Shown here one piece after another: positions 1 through 8,491 of a stretch of DNA of 36,939 bases. The stretch is from Anaerolinea sp. (lineage in GTDB: Bacteria; Chloroflexota; Anaerolineae; Anaerolineales; Anaerolineaceae). The notes below the pieces were generated by a model that did not search any database, was not told the origin of the DNA, and saw only the letters and a program-made list of their open reading frames with translations. Where the stretch lies: NCBI GenBank assembly GCA_029975965.1, contig JARKOV010000022.1:1-36939 (forward strand). Direction: 5' to 3'. Numbering within the stretch: position 1 is the first letter of the stretch; each line of letters begins with the position of its first letter. Position numbers and translations under genes: made by a program.

Positions 1-1
1 G

Positions 2-2041
2 CCGGCGCCCCAAACGATCGTGGATGTAGCCGTGGCCGATGGGCGCTTCACCACCCTGGTGGCGGCAGTTCAGGCGGCTGGCCTGGTCGAGACGCTCAGC
101 GGTGAAGGTCCGTTCACCGTATTCGCCCCGACCGACGATGCCTTTGCGAAATTGCCCGCCGGCACGCTGGACGAATTGCTCAAGCCCGAGAATAAACAGC
201 AGTTGGTCGACATCTTGACCTACCACGTGGTAGCGGGTCAGGTGATGGCGGCGGATGTGGTCAACCTGTCACAAGCCGAGACCGTCCTTGGCGCGAACGT
301 GAAAATCACGGTGGACGGCGACAAAGTCATGATCAATGACGCCCAGGTCATCATCACCGATGTGATGGCTTCCAACGGCGTGATCCATGTCATCGACAGC
401 GTTATCCTGCCGCCGGCAGACATCGTCGACACCGCCATCTCTGACGAGCGCTTCAGCACGCTGGTCGCGGCTGTTCAGGCCGCCGGTCTGGTCGAAACCC
501 TCAAGGGGAAAGGACCTTTCACCGTTCTGGCTCCTACTAACGAAGCTTTTGAGAAGCTGCCCGAGGGCACCCTCGAAGAGCTGCTGAAACCGGAAAACAA
601 GGACCAGTTGGTTAAAATCCTCACCTACCATGTCCTGCCCGGCAACTTCACCAGCATGCTGCTCGCTCCTCAAAAAGAAGTCGCTTCGGTTGAAGGCAAC
701 ACCGTAGACGTGAAATACGACGGGATGAACCTGATGGTCAACAACGCCTCCGTCATCATTGCCGATGTCAACGCTCGCAACGGCGTCATCCATGCCATTG
801 ACAATGTGATCCTCCCGCCGTCTGACATTGTTGACACCGCCGTTGCAGATGGTCGCTTCACCACCCTTGCCGCCGCCCTGGGCGCCGCCGGCCTGGTTGA
901 GACGCTCAAAGGCGAAGGTCCCTTCACCGTCTTCGCCCCCACCGACGAGGCGTTTGCCAAGCTGCCCGCCGGAACGGTCGAGAGCCTGCTCCTGCCCGAG
1001 AACAAAGACCTGCTGGTCAAGATCCTGACCTACCACGTCGTGCCGGGCAAGAATAAGGCCGCCGATGTGGCTCTGGCTACCGAATACAAGACCGTCCAGG
1101 GCTTCCCTGTTGAAATCACCACCGAGAATGGCAAAGTCTTCGTGGATGGCGCTCAGGTGATCATCGCGGATGTCAAAGCCTCGAACGGCGTGATCCATGT
1201 CATTGACAGCGTGATCCTCCCCGCCGATGACATTGTCGACACAGCGGTCAAAGATGGTCGCTTCACCACCCTCGCCGCCGCTCTTGGCGCAGCCGGCCTG
1301 GTTGAGACGCTCAAAGGCGAAGGTCCCTTCACGGTCTTTGCCCCCACCGATGCCGCTTTCGCCAAACTGCCCGCCGGAACGGTTGAGAGCCTGCTTCTGC
1401 CTGAGAACAAGCAGCAACTGGTTGACATTCTCACCTACCACGTGGTCGCTGGCAAACAACGCGCCGCCGACGTGATCAAACAGACCGAAATCACCACCGT
1501 CCAGGGTCAACCTGTGCTCGTCAAGCTGGATGGCGACAAAGTCTTCATCAACGGCGCTCAGGTGATCCTCACCGACATCAAAGCCGGGAACGGCATCATC
1601 CACGTGATCGACAGCGTGATCCTGCCGCCCCAGGACATCGTCGCCACCGCAGTAGCCGATGGACGCTTCACTACCCTGGCGACAGCCCTGCAAGCCGGCG
1701 GACTGGTTGAGACGCTGCAAGGGGAAGGCCCCTTCACGGTCTTCGCCCCCACCGATGCGGCTTTCGCCAAACTGCCTGCCGGAACGTTAGACACGCTCCT
1801 CCTGCCGGAGAACAAGCAGCAATTGGTCGACATTCTCGCCTACCATGTTGTGGCTGGTAAAGTCTTCGCCAAGGACGTGGTTGGATTGACCGAAGCCGAG
1901 ACGGTTCTGGGCAAGAACGTCACCGTCAAAGTGATGGACGGGAAAGTCTTCATCAACGACTCGCAGGTCATCATCACCGACATCCTCTGCTCCAACGGCG
2001 TGATCCACGTGATTGACACCGTCCTGCTGCCCGCGCAGTAA
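2..2041 (+). CDS. Tandem fasciclin (FAS1) domain protein, 5'-truncated by the window edge
   Basis: The reading frame is open to the first bases of the window (codons read [11 protein letters not shown] before the first in-frame GTG at 20), so the N-terminus, probably a signal peptide and perhaps more repeats, lies outside. Five FAS1 domains follow with an exact 135-residue period: they begin with I/V-V-D/A-T/V-A near nt 17, 422, 827, 1232 and 1637. Each shows the FAS1 H1 box ([11 protein letters not shown], with [11 protein letters not shown] in repeat 2) and an H2-like segment ending VIHVIDxVILP. FAS1 proteins are typically secreted or surface-bound and mediate adhesion or matrix contact; that role here is inferred from the family. 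The protein ends directly after repeat 5 with no anchor or sorting motif. A 15-bp hairpin lies downstream, so the gene probably closes a transcription unit. Confidence 0.93.
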   Translation, partial: PAPQTIVDVAVADGRFTTLVAAVQAAGLVETLSGEGPFTVFAPTDDAFAKLPAGTLDELLKPENKQQLVDILTYHVVAGQVMAADVVNLSQAETVLGANVKITVDGDKVMINDAQVIITDVMASNGVIHVIDSVILPPADIVDTAISDERFSTLVAAVQAAGLVETLKGKGPFTVLAPTNEAFEKLPEGTLEELLKPENKDQLVKILTYHVLPGNFTSMLLAPQKEVASVEGNTVDVKYDGMNLMVNNASVIIADVNARNGVIHAIDNVILPPSDIVDTAVADGRFTTLAAALGAAGLVETLKGEGPFTVFAPTDEAFAKLPAGTVESLLLPENKDLLVKILTYHVVPGKNKAADVALATEYKTVQGFPVEITTENGKVFVDGAQVIIADVKASNGVIHVIDSVILPADDIVDTAVKDGRFTTLAAALGAAGLVETLKGEGPFTVFAPTDAAFAKLPAGTVESLLLPENKQQLVDILTYHVVAGKQRAADVIKQTEITTVQGQPVLVKLDGDKVFINGAQVILTDIKAGNGIIHVIDSVILPPQDIVATAVADGRFTTLATALQAGGLVETLQGEGPFTVFAPTDAAFAKLPAGTLDTLLLPENKQQLVDILAYHVVAGKVFAKDVVGLTEAETVLGKNVTVKVMDGKVFINDSQVIITDILCSNGVIHVIDTVLLPAQ
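17..2038 (+). repeat. Five tandem 405-bp coding repeats (FAS1 modules)
   Basis: The FAS1 modules are spaced by exactly 405 bp (135 codons) with no net indel between repeats. Repeats 3 and 4 are closest: nt 887-927 and 1292-1332 are identical over 41 bases, although neighbouring synonymous positions differ. This fits internal duplication followed by partial homogenisation. Confidence 0.85.
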
Positions 2042-2067
2042 TTGATACGCATGATCTGATCGAACTG

Positions 2068-2108
2068 GAAGAGGGTTTTACGCGGCCTGGCTTCGTAAAA
2101 CCCTCTTC
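2068..2108 (+). terminator. Terminator-like hairpin after the FAS1 gene
   Basis: A perfect 15-bp inverted repeat (2068-2082 against 2094-2108) with an 11-nt loop begins 26 bp after the FAS1 stop codon. The left arm contains four T's, but no T-tract follows the right arm. It is therefore a strong hairpin at the expected place rather than a textbook intrinsic terminator. Confidence 0.65.
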
Positions 2109-2160
2109 GCGTAAGAATGCCAGGGTGAGACCTTGGCTTGCTGATCGGGTAATCACCCGG

Positions 2161-2189
2161 TTGATACAGAATGAATTTCAAGCGATAAT
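2161..2189 (+). promoter_or_regulatory. Sigma-70-type promoter of the SDR gene
   Basis: TTGATA (2161-2166), a 17-bp spacer and GATAAT (2184-2189) lie 23 bp before the SDR start codon. A short inverted repeat (CGGGT-AATC-ACCCG, 2146-2159) abuts the -35 box and could be an operator, but its arms are only 5 bp. Confidence 0.55.
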
Positions 2190-2212
2190 CGATCCATTCC
2201 AGGAGATACCAC

Positions 2213-3088
2213 ATGGCAACGCCAACCCCAACGAATGAACAAACCATGTTAGTGACGGGCGCGACCGATGGCATCGGGTACCACACGGCCAAAGCCCTCG
2301 CGCAAACCGGAGCCCGCGTCATCATCGTCGGGCGTAACCCAAAGAAAACCGCATCCGTCGTCCATGAGATACGTAGCGCAACCGGCAATCCCAACGTCGA
2401 TAGCCTCGTCGCCGACCTCTCATCGCAAGCCCAGGTCCGCAGCCTGGCGGAGGAATTTAAAGCCCGCTATAGCCGCTTGCATGTCCTGGTCAACAACGCC
2501 GGAGCTCTGTTCATGCGGCGAGAGCTGAGTGTCGATGGAATCGAGATGACCTTCGCGCTCAACCACCTGGGTTATTTCTTGCTGACCATCTTGTTGCTGG
2601 AACCGATCTTCGCCAGCCGACCCGCGCGGATCATCAACGTCTCATCGGCTGCGCATCATAGCGCAACGTTGGACATGGAGGACCTGCAGAACGAGCGCAA
2701 TTATTCGGCCTGGAAAGCTTACAGCCGCTCGAAGCTGGCCAACATCTATTTCTCTTATGAGCTGGCCCGGCGGCTCGACGGGCGCGGCGTGACGGTCAAC
2801 GCGCTTCATCCGGGCTTTGTTGCGACCAATTTTGGTAAAAGCAATGGAGGAATTTTCCGACCGATTTTCAAGCTGTTCCACCTGGCGGCTTTAGATGCCG
2901 AAGAAGGGGCGAAAACCAGCATTCATCTGGCCTTATCGCCCGATGTGGCGGAAATTTCCGGGAAATACTTCGCGGAGAGTCGCGAAATGCGCTCTTCCAC
3001 GGCCTCCTACGACCTGGCAACCGCACGTCGCTTGTGGGATGCGAGCCTGAAATTGACCGGGTTGCCGGAGATGATGCGCATCGCTTGA
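2213..3088 (+). CDS. Short-chain dehydrogenase/reductase (retinol dehydrogenase-like SDR)
   Basis: This is a cytosolic NAD(P)-dependent oxidoreductase of the classical SDR fold. Visible motifs are the Rossmann dinucleotide motif TGATDGIG (residues 15-22), NNAG (94-97), the catalytic serine region INVSS (141-145) and YSRSK (Tyr170, Lys174). Arg41 in VGRNPKK after the second strand favours NADP(H) over NAD(H). The length of 291 residues is normal for the WW-oxidoreductase/retinol-dehydrogenase-like branch, whose substrates vary widely; none can be assigned here. The ATG at 2213 is chosen because AGGAG (2201-2205) lies 7 nt upstream. The gene stands alone with its own promoter and converges with the GAF/GGDEF gene, so context gives no pathway. 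Confidence 0.92.
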   Translation: MATPTPTNEQTMLVTGATDGIGYHTAKALAQTGARVIIVGRNPKKTASVVHEIRSATGNPNVDSLVADLSSQAQVRSLAEEFKARYSRLHVLVNNAGALFMRRELSVDGIEMTFALNHLGYFLLTILLLEPIFASRPARIINVSSAAHHSATLDMEDLQNERNYSAWKAYSRSKLANIYFSYELARRLDGRGVTVNALHPGFVATNFGKSNGGIFRPIFKLFHLAALDAEEGAKTSIHLALSPDVAEISGKYFAESREMRSSTASYDLATARRLWDASLKLTGLPEMMRIA

Positions 3089-3111
3089 AACCTGGCAGGG
3101 AAAACTAAACA

Positions 3112-3160
3112 GGAAACCGGAGGAACTCCGCTGATCCGCCTGGTTAATCGACCGGTTTCC
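3112..3160. terminator. Possible bidirectional hairpin between convergent genes
   Basis: GGAAACCGG (3112-3120) pairs with CCGGTTTCC (3152-3160). A small hairpin CGGAG-GAA-CTCCG (3118-3130) competes with its left arm. The right arm lies inside the last codons of the sensor gene. The long loop and absence of a T-tract make this a weak candidate. Confidence 0.25.
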
Positions 3161-6100
3161 CCCAATACTCTACCCGGTCACGGCCGTTCCTTTTCGCTTG
3201 ATACATCGCCTGGTCTGTCTGGGCAATCAGCTCCTCCAGGCTGTCGAGATTGGAAGTCAAGGTGCTCACCCCAATCGACACGGTGATCCAAATATCCGCC
3301 CCACCCGCGTGGAATGGCGTCGAGCGCACCACTTCGATGATCCGTTCAGCAGCGGAACAGCGCTCGATGCACTCGCTCTCTGGCAGCAAGATGCAAAACT
3401 CTTCTCCCCCATATCGCCCGATCAGATCGACCTCGCGGAGAACGAGCTTAAAGCGCTGCGCCAGCTCTTTCAGCACTTCATCGCCCACGGGATGCCCGTA
3501 CCGGTCGTTGACATTTTTGAACAGGTCGATATCGAGCATTAAAACGGTCAGCGGTCGGTTAAATCTCCGGCTGCGCTCGAGCTCATGCTGAGCCAGTTCC
3601 ATGAACCCCCGGCGGTTATACAGCCCGGTCAATGGATCGGTGATCGCCAGTTGTTGCTGGCGCTCGTGCAGCACAGCATTCTGCAGCGCTGTGCCGGCCT
3701 GGTTGCTGTACACCTGTGCCAGCAGGACCTCATCTTCCTGGAACGGTTTGACCTCGAAACGACCCAGGTTCACCGATCCCACCGCCTGGTTTGCCGAGCG
3801 CAGCATCAAGCCCATCCAGCTGTGCACCTGGTACGTACCACCCCAATTCATGAAACGCCGATCCGTCTGGGCATCGACCAGTAAAAGCGGGTGCTCGTTG
3901 GCCATCATATCGAGCTGGAGCGGGTCGTCAAAGGGGAAGCACATATCGAGGAGTTCATCTCCAGCCGGGATGTTGCGCTGGGCGATGGGCTTGATGCCCT
4001 TCTCCGTATAGAGCAGCACGATCGCCGAGTCGAAAGAAACCAGCGAGGCCATATGCTGGATAATCAATTGTGCCACCTCTGCCACATCCAGCGTGGTCGT
4101 TAACGCCGTACCGGCTTTTCGCAATCGCTCCGAGTCTTGCGCCCTTTTTTCAGCCTCTTCCAGAGCGCTCAAACGCGCCAAAATTAACGCAATTTGCCCG
4201 GCGGCCTGCTGGACGACCGTGCGTTCCGATCGGGTGAAATGATGAGGCTGCTCGAATCCGACCAGGATGGCGCCCAATTTGTGGTTTTCGACCTGCAGTG
4301 GCACACCCAGCAAAGCGCGAATTGGGAACCGCTCAGCCAGTTGGGATGGAATGAGAGCCGATTCGAGCACATTTTCTACAGCGATCGGAACGCCTTCACG
4401 CATCAAGGCCGAAGTGAGATTTTCTTCTCCAGGCTCCGGGATATCTTCCGTATACACTTCTGCATTGGGTCCATACGCCATCAGAGGGATGGTCTGGCGG
4501 GTATCCTCATGCCAGGCCGTCATGTAAGCCCCGTCCGCGTCGATCAAGGCAGCCACCCGCTGGATGATTTCCTTCAACCCTTGCCGGGCGTCACCGCCGC
4601 TCAGAGCCACCTGGGTGATCTCGTTGAGCAATATCATCCGGCGCACCCCGGTGCGGGTTTCGTCGAAAAGGCGCGCATTTTCAACCACCCAGGCAGCCTG
4701 CTCGGCAAATATCGACAGGATGCGCTGGGCTTGCTCGTTGAACGCGTCAGGGGCAAAACTTTCCAAATTTAACGCGCCAATCACCTCACCGCCGGCGATT
4801 AGAGGGATGACCAATTCGGAACGCACATTGCTCTCCGCGTTCACATACCGTTTGTCAACCGAAACATCGGGTGCATAGATGATTTCACCCGAGTTGACCG
4901 CCGCGACCGTCAGGCCGGGACCGTCCAACGGCAGCGAATAACGCCCCAGGGAGAAATCGCCGGCTTCACGGATCAGGTTCAGGCGCTCTCGCTCGCGGTC
5001 GACCAGTAACACGCTGCAATGAGCCTGTTGAAACTCGCGCACGACCGCACGGGCAATGGCCTCTGTCACGGTGGCGAGGTCACCGCCGGCGGTGAACAGG
5101 GGCGCCAGGGCGCGCAACAACTGGTTTGTCTCGTCAGCCTGGGCGCGCGTCATCTGGAACTGGCGGGCATTTTCCATGGCCACCGAGGCCTGGTCGGCGA
5201 AAGCCTGGAGCAATTCTCCATGTTTTTCGGTGTAAAAACCGGCTTGTTTGCTGCTCACGTTGACGAACCCGATGATCTTCCCCCGCGAGCGAACCGGAGC
5301 GGTTGCGTAAGACTTGATCCAATCCGATTCGCGCCGGTACACCCAATCGGGCTCATGATCGGTGTCAGGGACGACCACCGCTTTACCGATCCGTTGGGCG
5401 CGCTGCATCACCTTGAACAGGCTCAATGGATTGCGCCACTCTTTGACCTGGGAAACCGGCAACGATTGGCCGCGGGTGCGCACGATGTACAGCATGTCGC
5501 CGTCCAGCATCATTACGTTGGCGCCGTCATGTTCGACCACGCGGTTCAAATTGGTCAGGATTCGTTCGATCACTTCGTCAAAATCGAGGGTGCTGGTCAG
5601 CGCGGATGTCACATCGCCCAATGCTTCGGCCAGGCTGCGCTGCTCGCGCTCCGATTCCAACAGGCGCGCATTGCGCAACGCGGTGGCTGCCTGTCGCGAG
5701 AAAGCTTCCAATGCGCCCTTCTGGATCTGGTTGTACACGATCGGGCGGTCATGGAAGCAAACCATTGCGGCGGTCGTCTCGCCTTCGGATATTAACGGCC
5801 ACGAAGCATACGCCTGGATTCCCGCCCCAGCCATCTGCCACCACTCGGCTTTTTCATCGCCCAGTTGGGTGGTACTAGAGACGAAATCGGGCATCGGGTT
5901 GGCTGGCAGAAAGAAATTGCTTTCTGCCTTAGTCCGCGAAACCAGCGCCTTAACCAACCGCCTGGGCAGGTTGTGCGTCCACAACGGATTGATCTTGCCG
6001 AGTGGGTCTTTCTGGAATATCGCCGCGCGCGGCGCGCCCGACAGGTCGATCAGGCCTTTACCGATGGTGGCGGTAACCTCGTCGACGGTCAGGGGCTGGT

Positions 6101-7436
6101 TAAGCAAACTGGCCAGTCCGGCCAGGCGAGTCATCATGCGCGAGTTTTCGAGGCTTTCTTCGTAATCTTGAAGGCGTTGGATCGCGACCCCTAACTGCTG
6201 ACCGGCGATTTCCATCAGGTTCAAATCATCGTCTTCCCACTGGTGCGGCGTTTTGCTGGCCAGGTCGATCCTCCCGATGGCCTTTGAGCCAGCCAGGATC
6301 GACACACTCGCGGTGGTGCGAATTTCACCGCGCAGCAATGGCTCAGAAAACGCCTCTTGCTCTGGTGGAAGGCTCAGGCTGAGCCAATCATCCACCAACA
6401 GGCGCACATCGTATTGTGAATTGGCCTCTTTGGCCATGGCGTTAACATAGGAGCTCATCGCGTCCGGGTAACAAGCCGCAATGACCGTTCCTTCAATGGC
6501 GATCCACCCGTAATCGGCTTGCATGGAGTGCAACAAATGGCGCAACGCGGCTTCAGCCAGCTCGCGCATGTTGACCGAGGAAGAAGCCGAGTTAAGGATG
6601 CGGTTGATCATCTCGATCCCGGCAGCCCGCTTCGCCAGACCCCGGCTGGCTCGCTCGATCTCCAGCGTGCGCTCCGTCACGGTTTGCTCCAGGCCGCGGT
6701 TCATCATCTCCAGTTCGCGGCGTTGCTCTTCGACCCGGTCGAGCATCTGGTTGAACGCGGTGCCCAGGTCGTTCAACTCAGCCAGCGAGGTAGGCTCGAC
6801 CCGCTGCTGCAGGTCTCCCTGCGACACCGCCGTCGCGGTTTCGTGCATCCGCTTCAAGGGCTGAACGCTCAAGACCCACATGGCGCCTGCCCCGGCCAGG
6901 CACAATACCAATGTGAGCAGAAAAGAGCGCAACATGCTCTCGAATTGGATCGAGCGCACCTGCACCAGCTCTGGTTGCATTGCCACTTCGCGACCCAAGA
7001 TCTCCACGCCGCGATCGTTCATCAGGTTGGTTTTGATAAAGATCTGCAGCACGTCCTCGCCGGGTTTCCATCGCAGCGCCTGCCCGCTTTCGAGCGCCTC
7101 GGCGATCAACGCTCCAGGCAGCGCCCCCCCCGCAGCCCCGGTATGGCTGTCGGCAATGATCTTTCCGTCCCCGTCGAGCAACAGCAGGCGTGTCGAGCGC
7201 GTAGCCTGTTGAAGAGAGGCAATTTCACGGAAAACCAGCGACCAATCGTTCTCGCCGATGGCGTCGGTGAGGGTGAAAAGCACGGAACGCGAAACCAACA
7301 GCTCGCTCTGTGCGAAAGTATCCCGCAGCGCCTGCATCTGACGATTGGATTGATACAGTTGGGTGAAAAAACTCGCTAATAGAGCTGCCAGCAAAACGAG
7401 GAGGATCGACCAGGAAAAGCGAAACCGAATTTTCAT
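3144..7436 (-). CDS. Membrane-bound diguanylate cyclase with HAMP and six GAF domains
   Basis: This is a predicted sensor that makes cyclic di-GMP from two GTP. N-terminal TM segment (about 9-26), extracytoplasmic sensor region (about 30-170), second TM (about 171-189), HAMP (about 190-242) and a coiled coil (about 235-270) come first. Six successive GAF-like units follow (about 270-425, 435-595, 600-770, 780-930, 935-1095, 1105-1250), each ending in the usual helix with AxxAxxNAR or a variant. The C-terminal GGDEF domain contains DPLTGLYNRRGF, the active-site loop GGEEF (1343-1347) and the inhibitory I-site RxxD (REVD, 1334-1337), so it should be active and product-inhibited. No EAL or HD-GYP domain is present. 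No clear Shine-Dalgarno precedes the ATG; an extended -10 box lies about 50 bp upstream. At 1430 residues it is long for the family because of the GAF array. GAF ligands are unknown. Confidence 0.93.
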   Translation of the reverse strand: MKIRFRFSWSILLVLLAALLASFFTQLYQSNRQMQALRDTFAQSELLVSRSVLFTLTDAIGENDWSLVFREIASLQQATRSTRLLLLDGDGKIIADSHTGAAGGALPGALIAEALESGQALRWKPGEDVLQIFIKTNLMNDRGVEILGREVAMQPELVQVRSIQFESMLRSFLLTLVLCLAGAGAMWVLSVQPLKRMHETATAVSQGDLQQRVEPTSLAELNDLGTAFNQMLDRVEEQRRELEMMNRGLEQTVTERTLEIERASRGLAKRAAGIEMINRILNSASSSVNMRELAEAALRHLLHSMQADYGWIAIEGTVIAACYPDAMSSYVNAMAKEANSQYDVRLLVDDWLSLSLPPEQEAFSEPLLRGEIRTTASVSILAGSKAIGRIDLASKTPHQWEDDDLNLMEIAGQQLGVAIQRLQDYEESLENSRMMTRLAGLASLLNQPLTVDEVTATIGKGLIDLSGAPRAAIFQKDPLGKINPLWTHNLPRRLVKALVSRTKAESNFFLPANPMPDFVSSTTQLGDEKAEWWQMAGAGIQAYASWPLISEGETTAAMVCFHDRPIVYNQIQKGALEAFSRQAATALRNARLLESEREQRSLAEALGDVTSALTSTLDFDEVIERILTNLNRVVEHDGANVMMLDGDMLYIVRTRGQSLPVSQVKEWRNPLSLFKVMQRAQRIGKAVVVPDTDHEPDWVYRRESDWIKSYATAPVRSRGKIIGFVNVSSKQAGFYTEKHGELLQAFADQASVAMENARQFQMTRAQADETNQLLRALAPLFTAGGDLATVTEAIARAVVREFQQAHCSVLLVDRERERLNLIREAGDFSLGRYSLPLDGPGLTVAAVNSGEIIYAPDVSVDKRYVNAESNVRSELVIPLIAGGEVIGALNLESFAPDAFNEQAQRILSIFAEQAAWVVENARLFDETRTGVRRMILLNEITQVALSGGDARQGLKEIIQRVAALIDADGAYMTAWHEDTRQTIPLMAYGPNAEVYTEDIPEPGEENLTSALMREGVPIAVENVLESALIPSQLAERFPIRALLGVPLQVENHKLGAILVGFEQPHHFTRSERTVVQQAAGQIALILARLSALEEAEKRAQDSERLRKAGTALTTTLDVAEVAQLIIQHMASLVSFDSAIVLLYTEKGIKPIAQRNIPAGDELLDMCFPFDDPLQLDMMANEHPLLLVDAQTDRRFMNWGGTYQVHSWMGLMLRSANQAVGSVNLGRFEVKPFQEDEVLLAQVYSNQAGTALQNAVLHERQQQLAITDPLTGLYNRRGFMELAQHELERSRRFNRPLTVLMLDIDLFKNVNDRYGHPVGDEVLKELAQRFKLVLREVDLIGRYGGEEFCILLPESECIERCSAAERIIEVVRSTPFHAGGADIWITVSIGVSTLTSNLDSLEELIAQTDQAMYQAKRNGRDRVEYWGKPVD

Positions 7437-7486
7437 TCAGTCATTAAATGAATAGACATACCTGAACTAACGAAGCGATTTTGACG

Positions 7487-7495
7487 AGTATAACA
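7487..7495 (-). promoter_or_regulatory. Extended -10 promoter of the GAF/GGDEF gene
   Basis: On the minus strand the sequence reads TGT-TATACT, an extended -10 element, about 50 bp upstream of the ATG at 7436. No good -35 box is visible, which is acceptable for an extended -10 promoter. Confidence 0.45.
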
Positions 7496-7525
7496 TACCC
7501 GTTGTTGTTCTCGCTTTACAGCTAC

Positions 7526-7553
7526 TTGACAGCATAACGCAGCGCGTTATAAT
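7526..7553 (+). promoter_or_regulatory. Near-consensus sigma-70 promoter of the phasin/PhaR operon
   Basis: TTGACA (7526-7531), a 16-bp spacer and TATAAT (7548-7553) are both perfect consensus hexamers. Transcription would start near 7560, giving a leader of about 30 nt. Such a strong promoter implies that repression controls it, which agrees with the palindromes placed in the spacer and over the start. Confidence 0.8.
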
Positions 7554-7574
7554 TTAGATAACGCAACGCGTCAT
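7534..7574. promoter_or_regulatory. Two 17-bp operator-like palindromes in the phasin/PhaR promoter
   Basis: Copy 1 (7534-7550) is ATAACGC-AGC-GCGTTAT with perfect 7-bp arms; it fills the spacer and overlaps the -10 box. Copy 2 (7558-7574) is ATAACGC-AAC-GCGTCAT with one arm mismatch; it covers the predicted start site. The centres are 24 bp apart. A bound repressor would block RNA polymerase. The PhaR-type protein encoded by the second gene is the natural candidate, but that is inference. Confidence 0.7.
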
Positions 7575-7590
7575 CCTCAGGAGGAATCTC

Positions 7591-7929
7591 ATGACCGAAA
7601 AAGACGAAAAGAAATCCCGCGGCGCTTTATACGATGCCACCCGCATGATCATGCTGGCTGCAGTTGGCGCGGCATCTCTAGCCCAGGAGGAAATGACCGG
7701 CTTTGTCGACCGGCTGGTCGAGCGCGGTGAAATGGCCGAAGCAGATGCCCGAAAGCTGGTGCGCGAGATCATGGACCGCCGCGAAAAAATCGAGCGAGAG
7801 CGCCACACGCAAGAGCAAAAAGCCAACGGCAGCGCGGTGGCGACCAAAGCCGATGTGGAAGCGCTGACCGCCCGCATCGCCGAGTTGACTCGCCAGATCG
7901 AGGAGATGAAGAAATCCCAGGGCAAGTGA
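7591..7929 (+). CDS. Phasin-like polyhydroxyalkanoate granule-associated protein
   Basis: A 112-residue, highly charged helical protein. It has a hydrophobic helix near residues 18-35 (MIMLAAVGAASLAQEE), a basic/acidic middle and a C-terminal coiled coil (about 85-108, ARIAELTRQIEEMKK). This layout matches the PhaF/PhaI-type phasin family, which coats polyhydroxyalkanoate granules. AGGAGG (7579-7584) lies 6 nt before the ATG. The next gene, a PHB_acc_N regulator, starts 1 bp after the stop, giving strong contextual support for a PHA role. The family assignment rests on architecture and context; similar small helical proteins occur where no PHA is made. No PHA synthase, thiolase or reductase is in the window. 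Confidence 0.72.
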   Translation: MTEKDEKKSRGALYDATRMIMLAAVGAASLAQEEMTGFVDRLVERGEMAEADARKLVREIMDRREKIERERHTQEQKANGSAVATKADVEALTARIAELTRQIEEMKKSQGK

Positions 7930-7930
7930 C

Positions 7931-8485
7931 ATGCCGCTGATCAAGCGCTACGCCAACCGGAAGCTGTACGATACGCAGGCCGGTCAGTACGTCACCCTGG
8001 AAGAGCTGGCTGACTTCATCCGGCGTGGCGAAGACGTCACTGTGCTCGACCACGCCACCGGACGCGACCTGACCTCGCTGACCCTGATGCAGATTTTAAT
8101 CAACGAGGAGAAGAAGTTGGGCGAGCTGCTCCCCCAGGTGGTGCTCACCCGCTTGATTCGCACCGGCGGAGAGACGCTCGAATCGCTGCGCGCACGCATG
8201 CTGGCCGCCTTCGACCCCAACGGGCTGGTCGAGGAAGAGATTCACCGGCGGGTGGAACAGCTTGTGCTGAGTGGAGAGCTGGCAGCCTCAGAGGCAGGCC
8301 GTTTCCTCGACAAGCTGATCGACCCCGCCCACCGCTGGGACGTGCAGCACCGCACGACGGCGGATCCGCAAGCCGGATCATCCGAGTTACCCGGTCAATT
8401 GCAGGCGTTACATCACCAGGTCGAAATGCTGGAAGAACAACTGGCGCAGCTCAGAAATTCAGCCGAAAAGAAGACCGGCGCGTAA
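7931..8485 (+). CDS. phaR: Polyhydroxyalkanoate synthesis regulator, PhaR/PHB_acc_N type
   Basis: Residues 2-62 are an unmistakable PHB/PHA accumulation regulator DNA-binding domain: IKRYANRKLYDT at the start, then YVTLEELADFIRRG, VLDHATGRDLT and LTLMQILINEE. In proteobacteria PhaR represses phasin genes and is released when it binds nascent PHA granules. The rest (about 63-184) is helical and ends in a coiled coil (about 155-178), unlike a second PHB_acc domain. The gene is co-transcribed with the phasin gene (1-bp gap) and is expected to control their shared promoter through the two upstream palindromes. The symbol is assigned by domain; PhaR here may sense a different cue, since Chloroflexota PHA biology is not shown by this sequence. 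Confidence 0.85.
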   Translation: MPLIKRYANRKLYDTQAGQYVTLEELADFIRRGEDVTVLDHATGRDLTSLTLMQILINEEKKLGELLPQVVLTRLIRTGGETLESLRARMLAAFDPNGLVEEEIHRRVEQLVLSGELAASEAGRFLDKLIDPAHRWDVQHRTTADPQAGSSELPGQLQALHHQVEMLEEQLAQLRNSAEKKTGA

Positions 8486-8491
8486 GCGAGC

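Noticed and set aside
269..1720. A 483-codon open frame on the minus strand across the FAS1 repeats
   Set aside because: It is antisense to five conserved FAS1 domains and repeats with the same 405-bp period; its composition (Asp/Gly/His-rich) is an artefact of the plus-strand codons.
17..2038. Possible CRISPR or non-coding repeat array
   Set aside because: The 405-bp units are coding FAS1 modules without spacers or short direct repeats.
6519..7379. A 286-codon plus-strand frame in the sensor gene
   Set aside because: Antisense to the TM, HAMP and coiled-coil part of the sensor; no family match.
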